Below are positions 45,470 through 55,419 of a stretch of DNA of 64,000 nt, in pieces. Positions within the stretch are counted from its first letter, which is position 1. Every line of letters begins with the position of its first letter. Under the pieces are notes generated by a model. It ran no database searches and was not told the origin of the DNA. It saw only the letters and a list, made by a program, of their open reading frames with translations. Source of the stretch: Shewanella psychropiezotolerans (GTDB lineage Bacteria > Pseudomonadota > Gammaproteobacteria > Enterobacterales > Shewanellaceae); the NCBI RefSeq assembly GCF_007197555.1, contig NZ_CP041614.1, forward strand, positions 2,286,001 through 2,350,000, read 5' to 3'. Both the position numbers and the translations under genes were made by a program.

Positions 45470-46372
45470 ATGCTAATGAAGAGTAAGGCCAGTCAATCAC
45501 AAGGCTTACTGCTTTTTCGTCTGTCACAGAGACAACTTTTTGCGCTGGGTACACTTAAAATCCGTGAACTTGTCCCCTACACGCCTCTCAGTGCTATTCC
45601 ACAGTCTCATCCAACCATCATGGGCGCCGCCACCATTAGAGGTAAAACCATACCCATTATCGATATGGCATCCGCTGTTGGCTATACACCCATAGCACAA
45701 AAGGAACTATCGAAAAGCTATATTATTATCACCGACTGTCAACGTATGGTGATCGGTTTCCTTGTTCGCGCCATAGATAAGATCATTGAATGTAATTGGC
45801 GAGATATTGAGTCTCCTCCAAATAATTTAGGTAAAAATGCGTATTTAACTGGGGTAACCAAGTTCGATGATCAGCTCGTTCAGCTGCTCGATGTCGAGCT
45901 ACTGCTTTCCAAAGTTTTTCCACCTAGTCCGGAAACAACTCGAGCCATTTTGACCGATGTCCAACGTGAGAAGCTTAAGCCTCTCCACATATTGTTGGTT
46001 GATGATTCCAAAGTCGCACGTAAACAGTTATCCGATGCACTCGACAGCATTAATATTCCCTACCAGGTCACACCGGACGGGAGAGAAGCATTAGCTATCA
46101 TGGAGCAGGCTGCTAAAGATGGTATGCCAATACAGTTGCTAGTAAGTGATATTGAGATGCCAGGTTTAGATGGCTATGAACTGGCGTTTGAAGTAAAGAA
46201 TACGCCGGCGTTAGCTCAGGCTTACATCATCTTACACACCTCTCTATCCAGTGAAATTAGCGTGAGCCAAGCTCATCAAGTCGGCGCCAATGAAGCCTTA
46301 ACCAAATTTGATGCCCATGAGTTGATTAGCGCCATGCTAAGAGGGGCAGAACAACACAATGCTAATGTTTAG
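45470..46372 (+). CDS. cheV: Chemotaxis coupling protein CheV
   Basis: The 300 residues are a CheW-like domain (LLLFRLSQRQLFALGTLKIRELVPY, MGAATIRGKTIPIIDMASAVG) followed by a receiver domain with VDDSKVARKQ, LVSDIEMPGLDGYEL (phospho-acceptor Asp) and the ALTKFDAHELISAM end. CheV couples chemoreceptors to CheA and adapts through phosphorylation. No other chemotaxis genes are adjacent, which is common for cheV. Confidence 0.93.
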   Translation: MLMKSKASQSQGLLLFRLSQRQLFALGTLKIRELVPYTPLSAIPQSHPTIMGAATIRGKTIPIIDMASAVGYTPIAQKELSKSYIIITDCQRMVIGFLVRAIDKIIECNWRDIESPPNNLGKNAYLTGVTKFDDQLVQLLDVELLLSKVFPPSPETTRAILTDVQREKLKPLHILLVDDSKVARKQLSDALDSINIPYQVTPDGREALAIMEQAAKDGMPIQLLVSDIEMPGLDGYELAFEVKNTPALAQAYIILHTSLSSEISVSQAHQVGANEALTKFDAHELISAMLRGAEQHNANV

Positions 46373-46562
46373 TATTCTGTTACCATTATGCTGCCATAGG
46401 GTAATATAGTCAGGGTTTTATACTGTAGTACTAGACATGAGCAGGCTGTTTAGATAAAACTTCACAGTGAAGGAAGAAGATTCAGGTGAGGTTAAGGTTT
46501 GTCAAAATCTATACACCCTGATTGTACATAAAAAATATAATATAATAATGACAGGTCTATCA

Positions 46563-47792
46563 ATGAAAGAAAATCGTTCTCTGTTAGCAAAAATTGTTAA
46601 CGGCAGCTTAGTGCTGCAAATTTTATTTGGCATCATCGCCGGTATCTTAGTGGCGACATTCTCAGAAAGTGCAGCCCAAAGTGTTGCCTTTTTAGGTGGT
46701 CTCTTCGTCGGTGCTTTGAAAGCCATTGCCCCAATTTTAGTATTTATCTTAGTTGCGGCTTCTATTGCCAATCAAAAGAAGAATGCTAAAACCAATATGA
46801 AACCCATTGTGGTCTTATATCTCTTCGGCACTTTCGCCGCAGCTCTTACGGCTGTATTGATGAGTTTCGCTTTCCCTATTACTTTAGTTTTGGCAACCGG
46901 TGCTGAAGGTGCTAATCCGCCAGAAGGGATCGGTGAGGTGATCCATACCTTGCTATTCAAACTGGTGGACAATCCTGTTAATGCTCTGATGACTGGCAAC
47001 TATATTGGCATCTTGGCCTGGGGTGTTGGTTTAGGATTAGCCCTGCATCACGCTAGTGATTCAACCAAACAAGTGTTTTCTGATGTGAGCCATGGTATCT
47101 CAGAGATGGTGCGATTCATCATACGTTTGGCGCCTATCGGTATTTTTGGCCTGGTAGCGGCGACGTTTGCTGAAACTGGCTTCGCTGCTATCGCAGGTTA
47201 TGCTCAGCTGTTAGCGGTGTTGCTGGGTTCGATGGCGATCATCGCACTCGTAGTGAACCCTATCATAGTGTTTATCAAGATCCGTCGTAACCCCTATCCG
47301 CTGGTGTTTACCTGCTTGCGTGAGAGTGGAGTCACGGCCTTCTTCACCCGCTCGAGTGCGGCAAATATTCCGGTTAACATGGCGCTGTGTGAGAAGTTGA
47401 AGCTCCATGAAGATACCTATTCAGTATCAATCCCTTTAGGTGCAACCATCAACATGGGCGGCGCAGCAATTACTATTACAGTATTAACCTTAGCTGCGGT
47501 TCACACCATGGGTATTCAGGTTGATATGCTGACAGCCATTCTCTTGAGTGTGGTTGCTGCGGTTTCAGCCTGCGGGGCATCCGGTGTGGCTGGTGGCTCT
47601 TTACTGCTTATTCCTCTCGCTTGTAGCCTATTCGGTATTTCAAATGATGTAGCCATGCAGGTGGTTGCGGTAGGCTTCATCATAGGTGTTATTCAGGACT
47701 CGGCTGAGACTGGCTTGAACAGCTCTACCGATGTGATCTTCACCGCGGCAGCGTGTGAAGCGGCGGAAATGAAAGAGAATAAAACGAGCTAA
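46563..47792 (+). CDS. sstT: Serine/threonine:sodium symporter SstT
   Basis: With ATG 46563 (AGG eight bases upstream) the protein has 409 residues, like E. coli SstT (414). SDF-family motifs are seen: [20 protein letters not shown] (serine-rich hairpin), [18 protein letters not shown] and [23 protein letters not shown]. It imports serine and threonine with sodium across the inner membrane. In-frame starts at 46467 and 46548 lack ribosome-binding sites. A strong terminator follows. Confidence 0.95.
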   Translation: MKENRSLLAKIVNGSLVLQILFGIIAGILVATFSESAAQSVAFLGGLFVGALKAIAPILVFILVAASIANQKKNAKTNMKPIVVLYLFGTFAAALTAVLMSFAFPITLVLATGAEGANPPEGIGEVIHTLLFKLVDNPVNALMTGNYIGILAWGVGLGLALHHASDSTKQVFSDVSHGISEMVRFIIRLAPIGIFGLVAATFAETGFAAIAGYAQLLAVLLGSMAIIALVVNPIIVFIKIRRNPYPLVFTCLRESGVTAFFTRSSAANIPVNMALCEKLKLHEDTYSVSIPLGATINMGGAAITITVLTLAAVHTMGIQVDMLTAILLSVVAAVSACGASGVAGGSLLLIPLACSLFGISNDVAMQVVAVGFIIGVIQDSAETGLNSSTDVIFTAAACEAAEMKENKTS

Positions 47793-47817
47793 CTGATCCG
47801 TTAAAGCAGATTTAAGT

Positions 47818-48591
47818 TTAGTTATTGAAAGCCCCCGGATTCAGCAACCCGGGGGTTTTTTTGTTATTTCCAGTGCTATCATGCTCTTGATAGAAAACCA
47901 ATAACTCAACAAGACGATCGATTTGCTTGGGTAATTGTTGTGTCTGGCTAAGGGATACACGCTCGCCGTGATGAATAACCAGTAATTCTTTAGGCTTGAG
48001 AGCTAAGCGGTGTAAACATTGGGTAATGGCGAGTGCTCGGCGATGGCTCAGGGCTTTATTGTACTGCTGGGAGCCTGTTTCATCGGCATACGCGTGCACC
48101 TCTATCCTGTCGGGTTCTGAGCCAAATTGGCTTAACCACAGAGTAAGGCGGTTTATTTCACTGATGTTTAACTGGTCTTGGTCGAAGTCAAAAAACAGCT
48201 GTAAACGTGTAAAGTGGGGACTGGGCTGCTGTTCTTGTTTACTTTGGGTTGGCTTATCTGAAAAATCATATTCGTAGGAACTCGGCTCTGTCATATAGAA
48301 AGTCAGTTGGGTTGGAATCGTCGGGATGCTCAGGCTCTGAAGCTGGACGAACTGATGCTTGTACAGGGGGACTGCGATAATCTGACTGATTCTGGGGGCC
48401 CCGTGCCATAGCCAGATTTTCAGTGGTGAATGACCAATATATTGACCATCTTTATAAATGGCAGCCTTGGTTGGTTTGGTCTCTATGGTTAACAGTTGGT
48501 TCTCGCTGCCTTCAGGGATCTCTCTCGAACTAATTTGCATACAAGCTGTAATTAGCACGAGTATCATCATAAATATTGGCAGAGTTTTCAT
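47818..48591 (-). CDS. Lipoprotein with PEGA-like and OmpA C-terminal domains
   Basis: The 257 residues start with a lipoprotein signal (LVLITAC, Cys17). A PEGA-like repeat follows (LLTIETKPTKAAIYKDGQYIGHSPLKIWL), then a linker and an OmpA-type peptidoglycan-binding domain (LFFDFDQDQLN, then VHAYADETGSQQYNKALSHRRA with the binding Asp and Arg). It probably tethers the outer membrane to peptidoglycan. The ATG overlaps the stop of the preceding glycosyltransferase gene by four bases, so it belongs to the polysaccharide operon as its last gene. Its last 15 codons run through the sstT terminator, so the true C-terminus could be shorter. Confidence 0.82.
   Translation of the reverse strand: MKTLPIFMMILVLITACMQISSREIPEGSENQLLTIETKPTKAAIYKDGQYIGHSPLKIWLWHGAPRISQIIAVPLYKHQFVQLQSLSIPTIPTQLTFYMTEPSSYEYDFSDKPTQSKQEQQPSPHFTRLQLFFDFDQDQLNISEINRLTLWLSQFGSEPDRIEVHAYADETGSQQYNKALSHRRALAITQCLHRLALKPKELLVIHHGERVSLSQTQQLPKQIDRLVELLVFYQEHDSTGNNKKTPGLLNPGAFNN
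47829..47862 (+). terminator. Rho-independent terminator after sstT
   Basis: AAGCCCCCGG ... CCGGGGGTTTTTTT: ten paired bases including five C:G in a row, then seven T. It lies inside the 3' end of the convergent OmpA-like lipoprotein gene. Confidence 0.85.
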
Positions 48592-49820
48592 GATGCTATT
48601 TCTTCATACAAATTCGCCAGACGTTTGGATATGGCCTGCCATGAGTAGGTTTCGACGGCTTTGAGGGCATGGCTTTGGATGTGCTTATAGAGCATCTTGT
48701 CTTGTAATATATCGATCATTTTTTGGTAAAGGCAGTCCACAGACTCAACGTCAAAGAACAAGCCATTTTCGCCGTTTATTACAAAAGAAGGCAATCCTCC
48801 GACATTACCACAAAGCGCTGGGGTGCCAGATGCCCAGGCTTCAAGCACAACAATACCGAAAGGTTCATAGAGGCTAGGCAGTACAAAAAGCGCTGCGGCG
48901 GCATAGGCATTAGCTAAGCTAGGGTCATCGAAGTTAAGATTGATGATAAAGCGAACATCCTGCTTCAGTTCTAGCTCCGTGCTTAGGCTCTCTAAAAGGT
49001 CAAAGTAGTCCTGATCATAGATAACGCCAATTAAAACAAGTTTTAATTCCGGGGAATGCTTGTGTGCTTTGGCAAAAGCCCTGAGTAAGGTTTCTTGGTT
49101 TTTTTGCGGGGTAAAACTACTGACACATAAGATTATCTTGTCAGTTCTGGTGAAATGGTATTTGCTAATAAATGCGGATGCATTACCCGAGGAAAACCTT
49201 TGTTTATCAACACCATTTGGTAGATAGACTACTTTTTTTTCAGGATATTTTGCCGCTATCTTTTCCCGCTCGTTTTCCCCTACACAGATAACGGCGTCTG
49301 CGCCTTCTATGACCTTGCCACTTTGTAGCAAGAGGTCAAACGGTTTCCCCCAGTTAAAGCTGCCTTTTAGGGGCTGCATCATATCGTCTAATTGCTCTTT
49401 AGGGAGGCCTAAATAGCCCCCATGAATACTGACCACATAGGGGATTCCTTTTAGTCGAGCAGCTATGCGGGCTATGGCTCCCAGTCTCCCCATGGTATGC
49501 AGGTGGAATACTTTGGTTTTTTTGCTGAAAAGAAGGTAAAAAAACAGGGAAAGAGAGAACATATTTCCGCCACGTTTATCGAGCAGGAGTCTATGCTTCT
49601 TTGAGAGGCCCAAGCGAGTATAACTGTAAGTAAAACGTTTGACTGGAATACCGAAAATCGACTCTTGTTTATTGTCAGATAGCGCTAACGTGGTGACGCT
49701 TTCAAGTTGGTAACCGATAGCCTTAAGCTGATGTGCAGTTTCAGTGATCACGGTTTCGGTGCCACCCCATTCATCTTTTACAAATCTGCGCGGTATATTG
49801 ATAATGGTTCCTTTCGTCAT
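48588..49820 (-). CDS. Glycosyltransferase, GT4 family (last of the operon)
   Basis: About 410 residues from ATG 49820 (GGAG six bases upstream). The N-terminal Rossmann half has EWGGTETVITETAHQL and the stretch HLHTMGRLGAIARIAARLKG. The C-terminal half has the GT4 nucleotide-sugar site (PSLYEPFGIVVLEAWASGTPALCGNVGGLP, an E-x7-E motif). It adds a sugar from a nucleotide donor to the growing repeat unit. It is clearly paralogous to the frameshifted GT4 gene at 61022-62358: both share WGGxE, GLxKxxRLxLDKxGG, HTMxRxAA and the PNGVDxxRFS motif. Confidence 0.88.
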   Translation of the reverse strand: MTKGTIINIPRRFVKDEWGGTETVITETAHQLKAIGYQLESVTTLALSDNKQESIFGIPVKRFTYSYTRLGLSKKHRLLLDKRGGNMFSLSLFFYLLFSKKTKVFHLHTMGRLGAIARIAARLKGIPYVVSIHGGYLGLPKEQLDDMMQPLKGSFNWGKPFDLLLQSGKVIEGADAVICVGENEREKIAAKYPEKKVVYLPNGVDKQRFSSGNASAFISKYHFTRTDKIILCVSSFTPQKNQETLLRAFAKAHKHSPELKLVLIGVIYDQDYFDLLESLSTELELKQDVRFIINLNFDDPSLANAYAAAALFVLPSLYEPFGIVVLEAWASGTPALCGNVGGLPSFVINGENGLFFDVESVDCLYQKMIDILQDKMLYKHIQSHALKAVETYSWQAISKRLANLYEEIAS

Positions 49821-49896
49821 ATTCTTCTCCAAAAGCGTATGTTGAAAATCCACTCATTTAACTGTTTGTTAAAGACTAGTCATGTATCGGTTCGAT

Positions 49897-51432
49897 TTAC
49901 AATTTCAGCTGCAATCTAGGGGCCATAGAAATTATTATGTGTTTCAATTGATGGCGCTCACTGACGGACAGGTAACATTTGTAGGCAGAAAAGAGTGCCG
50001 GAATCACGCATATCACGCTGACCGCGATGATATGCAGGAGTGAGTTATAACCTTCTGTCACTAGCTCAAATAAAACGAGTCCCGACGCGAAGGGCAGGCC
50101 AACGGCAAGGCTGGCGATAACCAGAGGCTTGTAGATCTGCCAAATAGATGTTTGCGTAAATCTCTTTGTCATTGGAATGCTGACGAAGATGGCCAATAGG
50201 ATATTTGGAATTAGTGTGCCCAAAGCTACACCCAGGATGCCAAGGGATTGTATTAGCAAGCAGCTTAATATCAGGTTGGCTATGCATTCGGTTATTCCTA
50301 TCCACATCAAAGGTTTTTGGTAACCACACATGAGTAAGATTTGATTAGTGGTATTGCGATAAATAACCAGAATGGCAATATTCAGTAATAAAATCCGTGC
50401 ACACCAAAAGGTTTGTTGATTATCAAGCCCGAGCCAGATCCGCAGCAGATCTTCGACAAAAAACCATGTAGGCACAATGAGTAAGACTACGAGAAGACAG
50501 ACAAAACGTTGACTACGGCGTAAGAGTTGTCGTAAGGCCTGTTTATCTTGTTGTGCGTTAAAGCTTGAAGACATAGGGGCTAGCACGTCATGTATTTGCG
50601 AGCAGAGTAAGCGAAATATCTCGGCCAATCGGGTCGTCACGTGGTAGTAGGCCACCAGGCCTACACCCGCTAAGGCCGAGATGACAATTTGGTCGGTTCT
50701 AAAAACAATCAAATTACTAATGGTGATCACATAGGCACAGAGCGAGAAGCTCATCAGCTCGACCATTTTTGTCGGACTGTATAAACGCCAGGAGAGTCGT
50801 AAGCGAGGCAAGGCACGTTTAGCTGCTATATACATGGCAATATTTGCCAAGCATTGACTGGTGATGACTATAATGGCTAACACACGTATATCGGCATTTA
50901 TTCTCAGGGCTATCACTAGCGCAATGCAGTTGGCTATATCTCTGAGTACCTCGATACGATTTCTAACTTGCATACACAAAGCGCCACGTAATACTTCCAT
51001 AAAAATCCCAAAAGGAAAGATGAGACCGGTACCAATACCAAAAAACAGAAAGCATTGGGTATACAGAGCCTGAGTTCCCGGCTCAAACACAAAGATCAAA
51101 TTCAGAAATGGTGCACTCAGGCAGGTTAGTACGACGATAACAAAGCCTAATAGAAAATAAGTCCCGAATAATGTTGACGCAGTGCGGTTATAGCTATCCC
51201 AATCTTGATGTTCTAATACTTCACTGGTTTTTTTCTGTAATGCGACGCCAAAACCCAGGTCCAGTAATACAGAGTAGCCAAATATGGACCAAAGTAAGGC
51301 CCAGAAACCATAGGATTCTTTGGGTAACTGTAGAAACATCTCCCGAGTCAGGTAGATCATGACCATAAACTTGATGATAGTGGCCAGGTAGTTTGAGGCT
51401 GTTAATTTAATTAACTGTTTAGAGTGAGGCAT
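49897..51432 (-). CDS. Polysaccharide flippase, Wzx-like
   Basis: The 511 residues have about 12-14 membrane helices and the MATE/MOP flippase pattern (LTASNYLATIIKFMVMIYLTREMF, LLDLGFGVALQKKTSE, FRTDQIVISALAGVGLVAYYHVTTRL). It would move the lipid-linked repeat unit across the inner membrane. The start overlaps the end of the preceding GT4 gene by 22 bp. The gene symbol is not given because only the fold class is sure. Confidence 0.88.
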   Translation of the reverse strand: MPHSKQLIKLTASNYLATIIKFMVMIYLTREMFLQLPKESYGFWALLWSIFGYSVLLDLGFGVALQKKTSEVLEHQDWDSYNRTASTLFGTYFLLGFVIVVLTCLSAPFLNLIFVFEPGTQALYTQCFLFFGIGTGLIFPFGIFMEVLRGALCMQVRNRIEVLRDIANCIALVIALRINADIRVLAIIVITSQCLANIAMYIAAKRALPRLRLSWRLYSPTKMVELMSFSLCAYVITISNLIVFRTDQIVISALAGVGLVAYYHVTTRLAEIFRLLCSQIHDVLAPMSSSFNAQQDKQALRQLLRRSQRFVCLLVVLLIVPTWFFVEDLLRIWLGLDNQQTFWCARILLLNIAILVIYRNTTNQILLMCGYQKPLMWIGITECIANLILSCLLIQSLGILGVALGTLIPNILLAIFVSIPMTKRFTQTSIWQIYKPLVIASLAVGLPFASGLVLFELVTEGYNSLLHIIAVSVICVIPALFSAYKCYLSVSERHQLKHIIISMAPRLQLKL

Positions 51433-52604
51433 AGCGCATGCTCCTCTACCGCGTGTAGCAGGACTTGTTCCACTTTTTCCTTGACCATTTCCAGACGAAA
51501 GTGCGTGCTGACATGGTGATAACCGGCTTTAGTTATTTCATGATAACGGCCAGGGTCATCGATAAGTTGTGCCATGGCATCGGCTATGGCTATGGGATCC
51601 TCCGGGTTGATCAGAATGCCCAGTTTATCGTTATTAATTATCTCGGCAGGCCCGAAACGGTCACTGGCGATGACTGCCAAGCCATTGGCCATAGCTTCTA
51701 TGATGACCAGGCCAAAAGGCTCAGGCATCAAGGTGGGCATCAGTAACACATGGTGTTGTTGATAAATATGTTTCATGTCATCAGTAGGAGGTAAAATCTG
51801 TACATTTTCACCTAAGTGCGCGTTATGGATCATCTGTTCGATAACCTGCTTGTAATGGGACTCTATCGGGCCTATACAGGTTAGGCTAAGCTGGTTGTTA
51901 GGAAATTTAGCTAACAATAATTTAAATGCCTGTAGGCTTTGCTCTATTCCCTTAATTTGACATAGTCGTCCACAAAACAGGAAAGAGGTAGGTTGATTAC
52001 GGTTTCTTTGAGGCTCGGCGCCCAGTTGAGTGCCATTGTGTATGACTTCTACATTTCTGGCGTTGAGTTGCTCTTTAATTGCTTTACCCACCCAATGAGA
52101 GCAAGCGATGCAGGGGCCAAAATCGAACCTTCCGCCAATCAAACCCGGTAGCCAAGATTTTACTTTGCGTTTTAGGGCATTGATAAAGCCTGGACGAATA
52201 TAAGCGGCGGGCCAAAAGTCACCAATTTCATAGAGTTTAGCAATGCCACTATTTTGGCTGGCAAGTGATGGTGCTAAAGAAAGGTATTGCTGATTCCAGA
52301 GATAGATAAGATCGGGTGATACCTGATTAATGTATCGTTGGCAGATTTGGTAATTGCAAGTTTCAACCTCGGCTCGTTGGCGATAGCTTGGGTTATCATA
52401 ATCAATATAAATGAGTTCCCGGTGGACAGTTCCCATTTGCTGAATGTTTGATTGAGCCGTGTTGCCTTTATTCCCAGTTAGTACAGTTACCAGATGTCCT
52501 TTCTGACGTAAGAATTCTACCGTGTCTCTACAGGCGAGTTCATAACCGCCAATGTGAAAGGGTGGGTAGTAGTTACTGATAATCAAGATATTGAGTTTTT
52601 TCAT
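51411..52604 (-). CDS. Glycosyltransferase, GT4 family
   Basis: The 397 residues start ILIISNYYPPFHIGGYELACRDTVEFL, a standard GT4 N-terminus. The donor-site region is PTLMPEPFGLVIIEAMANGLAVIASDRFGPAE with the E-x7-E motif. It works in repeat-unit assembly on the cytoplasmic face. The start overlaps the preceding small gene by four bases, suggesting strict translational coupling. Confidence 0.88.
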   Translation of the reverse strand: MKKLNILIISNYYPPFHIGGYELACRDTVEFLRQKGHLVTVLTGNKGNTAQSNIQQMGTVHRELIYIDYDNPSYRQRAEVETCNYQICQRYINQVSPDLIYLWNQQYLSLAPSLASQNSGIAKLYEIGDFWPAAYIRPGFINALKRKVKSWLPGLIGGRFDFGPCIACSHWVGKAIKEQLNARNVEVIHNGTQLGAEPQRNRNQPTSFLFCGRLCQIKGIEQSLQAFKLLLAKFPNNQLSLTCIGPIESHYKQVIEQMIHNAHLGENVQILPPTDDMKHIYQQHHVLLMPTLMPEPFGLVIIEAMANGLAVIASDRFGPAEIINNDKLGILINPEDPIAIADAMAQLIDDPGRYHEITKAGYHHVSTHFRLEMVKEKVEQVLLHAVEEHALCLTLNS

Positions 52605-53008
52605 AGTAATGACCTAATTAAATCGATAAGGTGAAAATTCTTAAACAGGTCGATCCCGAGCATTGACTTGATTTCGTATGCAACCCAGAGGACGATTAAA
52701 CTGGCCAGAATAAAAAATATTCCTTTGGAAAGGATAAGGGTACCCTTGGCGAGTAAACCGCTGACGATAGGGACGGCGCTGGTGCGTTCTCTGGAGCGAG
52801 AGTCGATCCCCAAGTACACCACCAGATAGAAATGCCGGAAGAACCAGAAGCTAAGCTGGAGTGAGAGTAGTTTTTGACTGGGCACAGACACAGCCCGGTT
52901 TAATACTCTCAGGAATTCCTGACGTTGCTCCCGAGATAAGTCGGCTTCGACACCGGGAGAAAGCTGCTGATAAAAATAATTAGCATCTCTTTCGCTTGGC
53001 TTGGCCAT
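52601..53008 (-). CDS. Small membrane protein of exopolysaccharide loci
   Basis: The 135 residues begin with a soluble part (LSREQRQEFLRVLNRAVSVPSQKLLSLQLSFWFFRHFYLVVYLGIDSR...). One strong membrane helix follows (ILSKGIFFILASLIVLWVAYEI). Short proteins of this kind occur in other bacterial polysaccharide clusters, sometimes mislabelled as shikimate enzymes; the function is unknown. It overlaps the polymerase gene by 29 bp and the following glycosyltransferase gene by four, so it is firmly part of the operon. Confidence 0.65.
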   Translation of the reverse strand: MAKPSERDANYFYQQLSPGVEADLSREQRQEFLRVLNRAVSVPSQKLLSLQLSFWFFRHFYLVVYLGIDSRSRERTSAVPIVSGLLAKGTLILSKGIFFILASLIVLWVAYEIKSMLGIDLFKNFHLIDLIRSLL

Positions 53009-54335
53009 TTAGCTCTCCTGTTTGGATCATTCGGTCCATGGTTGCAATAAGTGCAAAGACCAACATCAATTGATAAAAATTATTGGTTTGTTTCAACACC
53101 CACTCTAAGGTGGACTGCAGATAAATACAGGTCAGTGAAGCAATCAATGCGATGCAGATAAAGCGACTCTGTGAACCTTTCAATCGAAAATAATTTTTTA
53201 TGTTTTTGGTATAGAAAAAAAGTAACAAGCTGATAAAAATAACCAGGTTTAACCAGCCAGTTTCGGCTGCAATCATTAAGTAAACGGTTTCCACCAAACC
53301 ATGTTTTTCATCGGGATCATTTTCGTCGACCATAGGGATATGTGATGAGTATGAATAGGGAGGATTGATTTTATGAGCGAAGTTATTTAAGCCCACACCA
53401 AGAACTTTGTCATTGGCCATATAAAGCGCTGCTTTGGCGAGTTGAACTCTTACTATCTTTGACTCTTCCGGAGCGGATAAAAATCGTTCCATAATGGTGT
53501 CTGAGGCTTTGATTAACACCAGAGTTCCTGCCAGCGGTAAGATGATCAGTAAGATCAGGTGACGCTTTCTGACCTTGGCATTGCTTTGTTTACTGCATAG
53601 CGAGATGCAAAACACCATTAAACTGTTGAGAATAAACAGGGCAAGGCCAGCGCGCGAGAGGGTGGCGAGTATGCAGATAGAGGCCATACCAAAGATGGTG
53701 AACCAAAACCAACTTCGGCTGCTGGCAACATTGAGCAGATAGGCATGGGCCATGGCGCCAAAGATTGAAACGTACATCACCAATGAATTTTGATGAGGAA
53801 AGGGTCCCTTACATTGGAACATGCCGAGCAGATATTTTTGTTTCATGACAGAGAAAAATATGTAGATGATAATGGCGCCGATTGTGGTCATCAACCACTG
53901 CAATTGCTGCTCATTTCTCAGGTAATTTGCAATGGTCCAGAAGTAGACATACATACGGCACATCTTGAGTATTTCGAAGGCAGAATAGATACCAACATCG
54001 GCATTAATGATTGATGCCAGGCTAAACAGAAAATACAACAGGTACAGACTAGAGCCCATTGGGAACCAGTCGATGGGCAATTGATGCCTACGTTTAAGGA
54101 CTAAACTCAGCAAAATATACAATGAAATATCCACCATGCCGAACTCGAACCCTCTGGTGGTACCACGATAAGTCTCCATGGAAACAAAGTTGATATCGAC
54201 CATGTCGCAGGTAAAAAATATCACCAGAAAGAACACCAATTTCTCGCAATTTTTAGAATGCAGACAGCAGAGGTAACCTAGAGGCACACCTATTATCAAG
54301 GTCATGAAGAAGATGAGGTACTTAAACTCAGTCAT
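52980..54335 (-). CDS. O-antigen ligase/polymerase-like membrane protein (Wzy candidate)
   Basis: The 451 residues have about 10-12 membrane helices and a large periplasmic loop carrying VRVQLAKAALYMANDKVLGVGLNNF followed by HGLVETVYLMIAAETG, the pattern of the WzyC/O-antigen ligase family. It would polymerise repeat units in the periplasm. Because Wzx-, Wza- and Wzc-like proteins are encoded nearby, polymerase is more likely than ligase. It lies 10 bp after wza. Confidence 0.82.
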   Translation of the reverse strand: MTEFKYLIFFMTLIIGVPLGYLCCLHSKNCEKLVFFLVIFFTCDMVDINFVSMETYRGTTRGFEFGMVDISLYILLSLVLKRRHQLPIDWFPMGSSLYLLYFLFSLASIINADVGIYSAFEILKMCRMYVYFWTIANYLRNEQQLQWLMTTIGAIIIYIFFSVMKQKYLLGMFQCKGPFPHQNSLVMYVSIFGAMAHAYLLNVASSRSWFWFTIFGMASICILATLSRAGLALFILNSLMVFCISLCSKQSNAKVRKRHLILLIILPLAGTLVLIKASDTIMERFLSAPEESKIVRVQLAKAALYMANDKVLGVGLNNFAHKINPPYSYSSHIPMVDENDPDEKHGLVETVYLMIAAETGWLNLVIFISLLLFFYTKNIKNYFRLKGSQSRFICIALIASLTCIYLQSTLEWVLKQTNNFYQLMLVFALIATMDRMIQTGELNGQAKRKRC

Positions 54336-54345
54336 ATCAGCTTCC

Positions 54346-55419
54346 TTAATTACGACTCTGTAAGTCGTGTACTCTGCGTTCGAGTAATGAGCCTGTCAGC
54401 ATGGTTTCCAGAGTCGGCATTAACTGAGTGAGTAATGCATTCCACGAGCCGATCATACTCTTGGGCACGTAAACCAAATCGTTGGGCTGGATCAAAAAAT
54501 CATGTGTTTCTCCGTTGAGAATTTTGTCAATGTTGACCTTATAGACTAAGGGGTGTTTGATGTTGCCGCGGATAACCAGCACGTGGCTATTGGCGGAAAG
54601 TAATAGGCCTTGGGCTCTGGACACCAGGCGCGCTAATGTCATACGTTCACTGTAGCCATAATAGCTAGGCTTATTGACTTCACCTGTGATGAAGACCTCT
54701 TGGCTCATGGAGGAGGCAATGTAAACATAATCACCGTCCACTAAGGGGACATTGTGATGCATATTTCCTTTACGTATAAGCTTAGTTAAATCAACGGGTA
54801 ATAGGTACTCACCTCGCTGGATATAGGAGTGTTCTAGATCCGCTAATTCGATGGTATTGTCATCAAAAATACCGATGGAGAACCCGCCTGCCAGGCCAAT
54901 GGCTTCGGCGGCTCTCAGTGAACCATCGAAGTAATATACGCCGGGGTGAATGACTTTACCTATGATGGTGATAGAGGCACTGCGCATGTCGTATGGCATC
55001 AGGGTCACCTTAGGAAAATGAATATAACGCTGTAATTTTTTCTCCATTAAGGCGGTGGCCTGAGGCACGGTTTTTCCTGCAATTTGCACATCACCAATGA
55101 GCTTAAAAGTCAGGCTACCATCGAGTTTAACTATCGCCTGTTTACTATCTAAATCAGGCTCGCCATAAACGAAAATATTAAACTTATCCCCGGCTGAAAT
55201 TTCATAAGTACCGGGTTTCACCAGATGTAAACTGGCTAGCTCTTGCTCTAGGCGTTGCTGGGAAATATGAGCTGGTTCGTCTAAGGTCTCTACATCAGCC
55301 ATTTTTTGTAGCGCTAAGGGTAATTCAAGGGGCGGGTTACTACTCGGGTCCAGGTTGGCGCAGCTGGATAACAGAAGCGTCAGTGCAAGTAATCTATGGA
55401 GCAGGATAAAGTTATGCAT
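54346..55419 (-). CDS. Polysaccharide export outer-membrane lipoprotein, Wza-like
   Basis: The 357 residues have a lipoprotein signal (LLLSSC), then the poly-export domain (YEISAGDKFNIFVYGEPDLD, LDGSLTFKLIGDVQIAGKTVPQATALMEKKL). Two SLBB domains follow (ASITIIGKVIHPGVYYFDG and EVFITGEVNKPSYYGY). Wza proteins form the octameric outer-membrane channel for the polymer. The start overlaps the preceding co-polymerase gene by eight bases. Confidence 0.93.
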   Translation of the reverse strand: MHNFILLHRLLALTLLLSSCANLDPSSNPPLELPLALQKMADVETLDEPAHISQQRLEQELASLHLVKPGTYEISAGDKFNIFVYGEPDLDSKQAIVKLDGSLTFKLIGDVQIAGKTVPQATALMEKKLQRYIHFPKVTLMPYDMRSASITIIGKVIHPGVYYFDGSLRAAEAIGLAGGFSIGIFDDNTIELADLEHSYIQRGEYLLPVDLTKLIRKGNMHHNVPLVDGDYVYIASSMSQEVFITGEVNKPSYYGYSERMTLARLVSRAQGLLLSANSHVLVIRGNIKHPLVYKVNIDKILNGETHDFLIQPNDLVYVPKSMIGSWNALLTQLMPTLETMLTGSLLERRVHDLQSRN

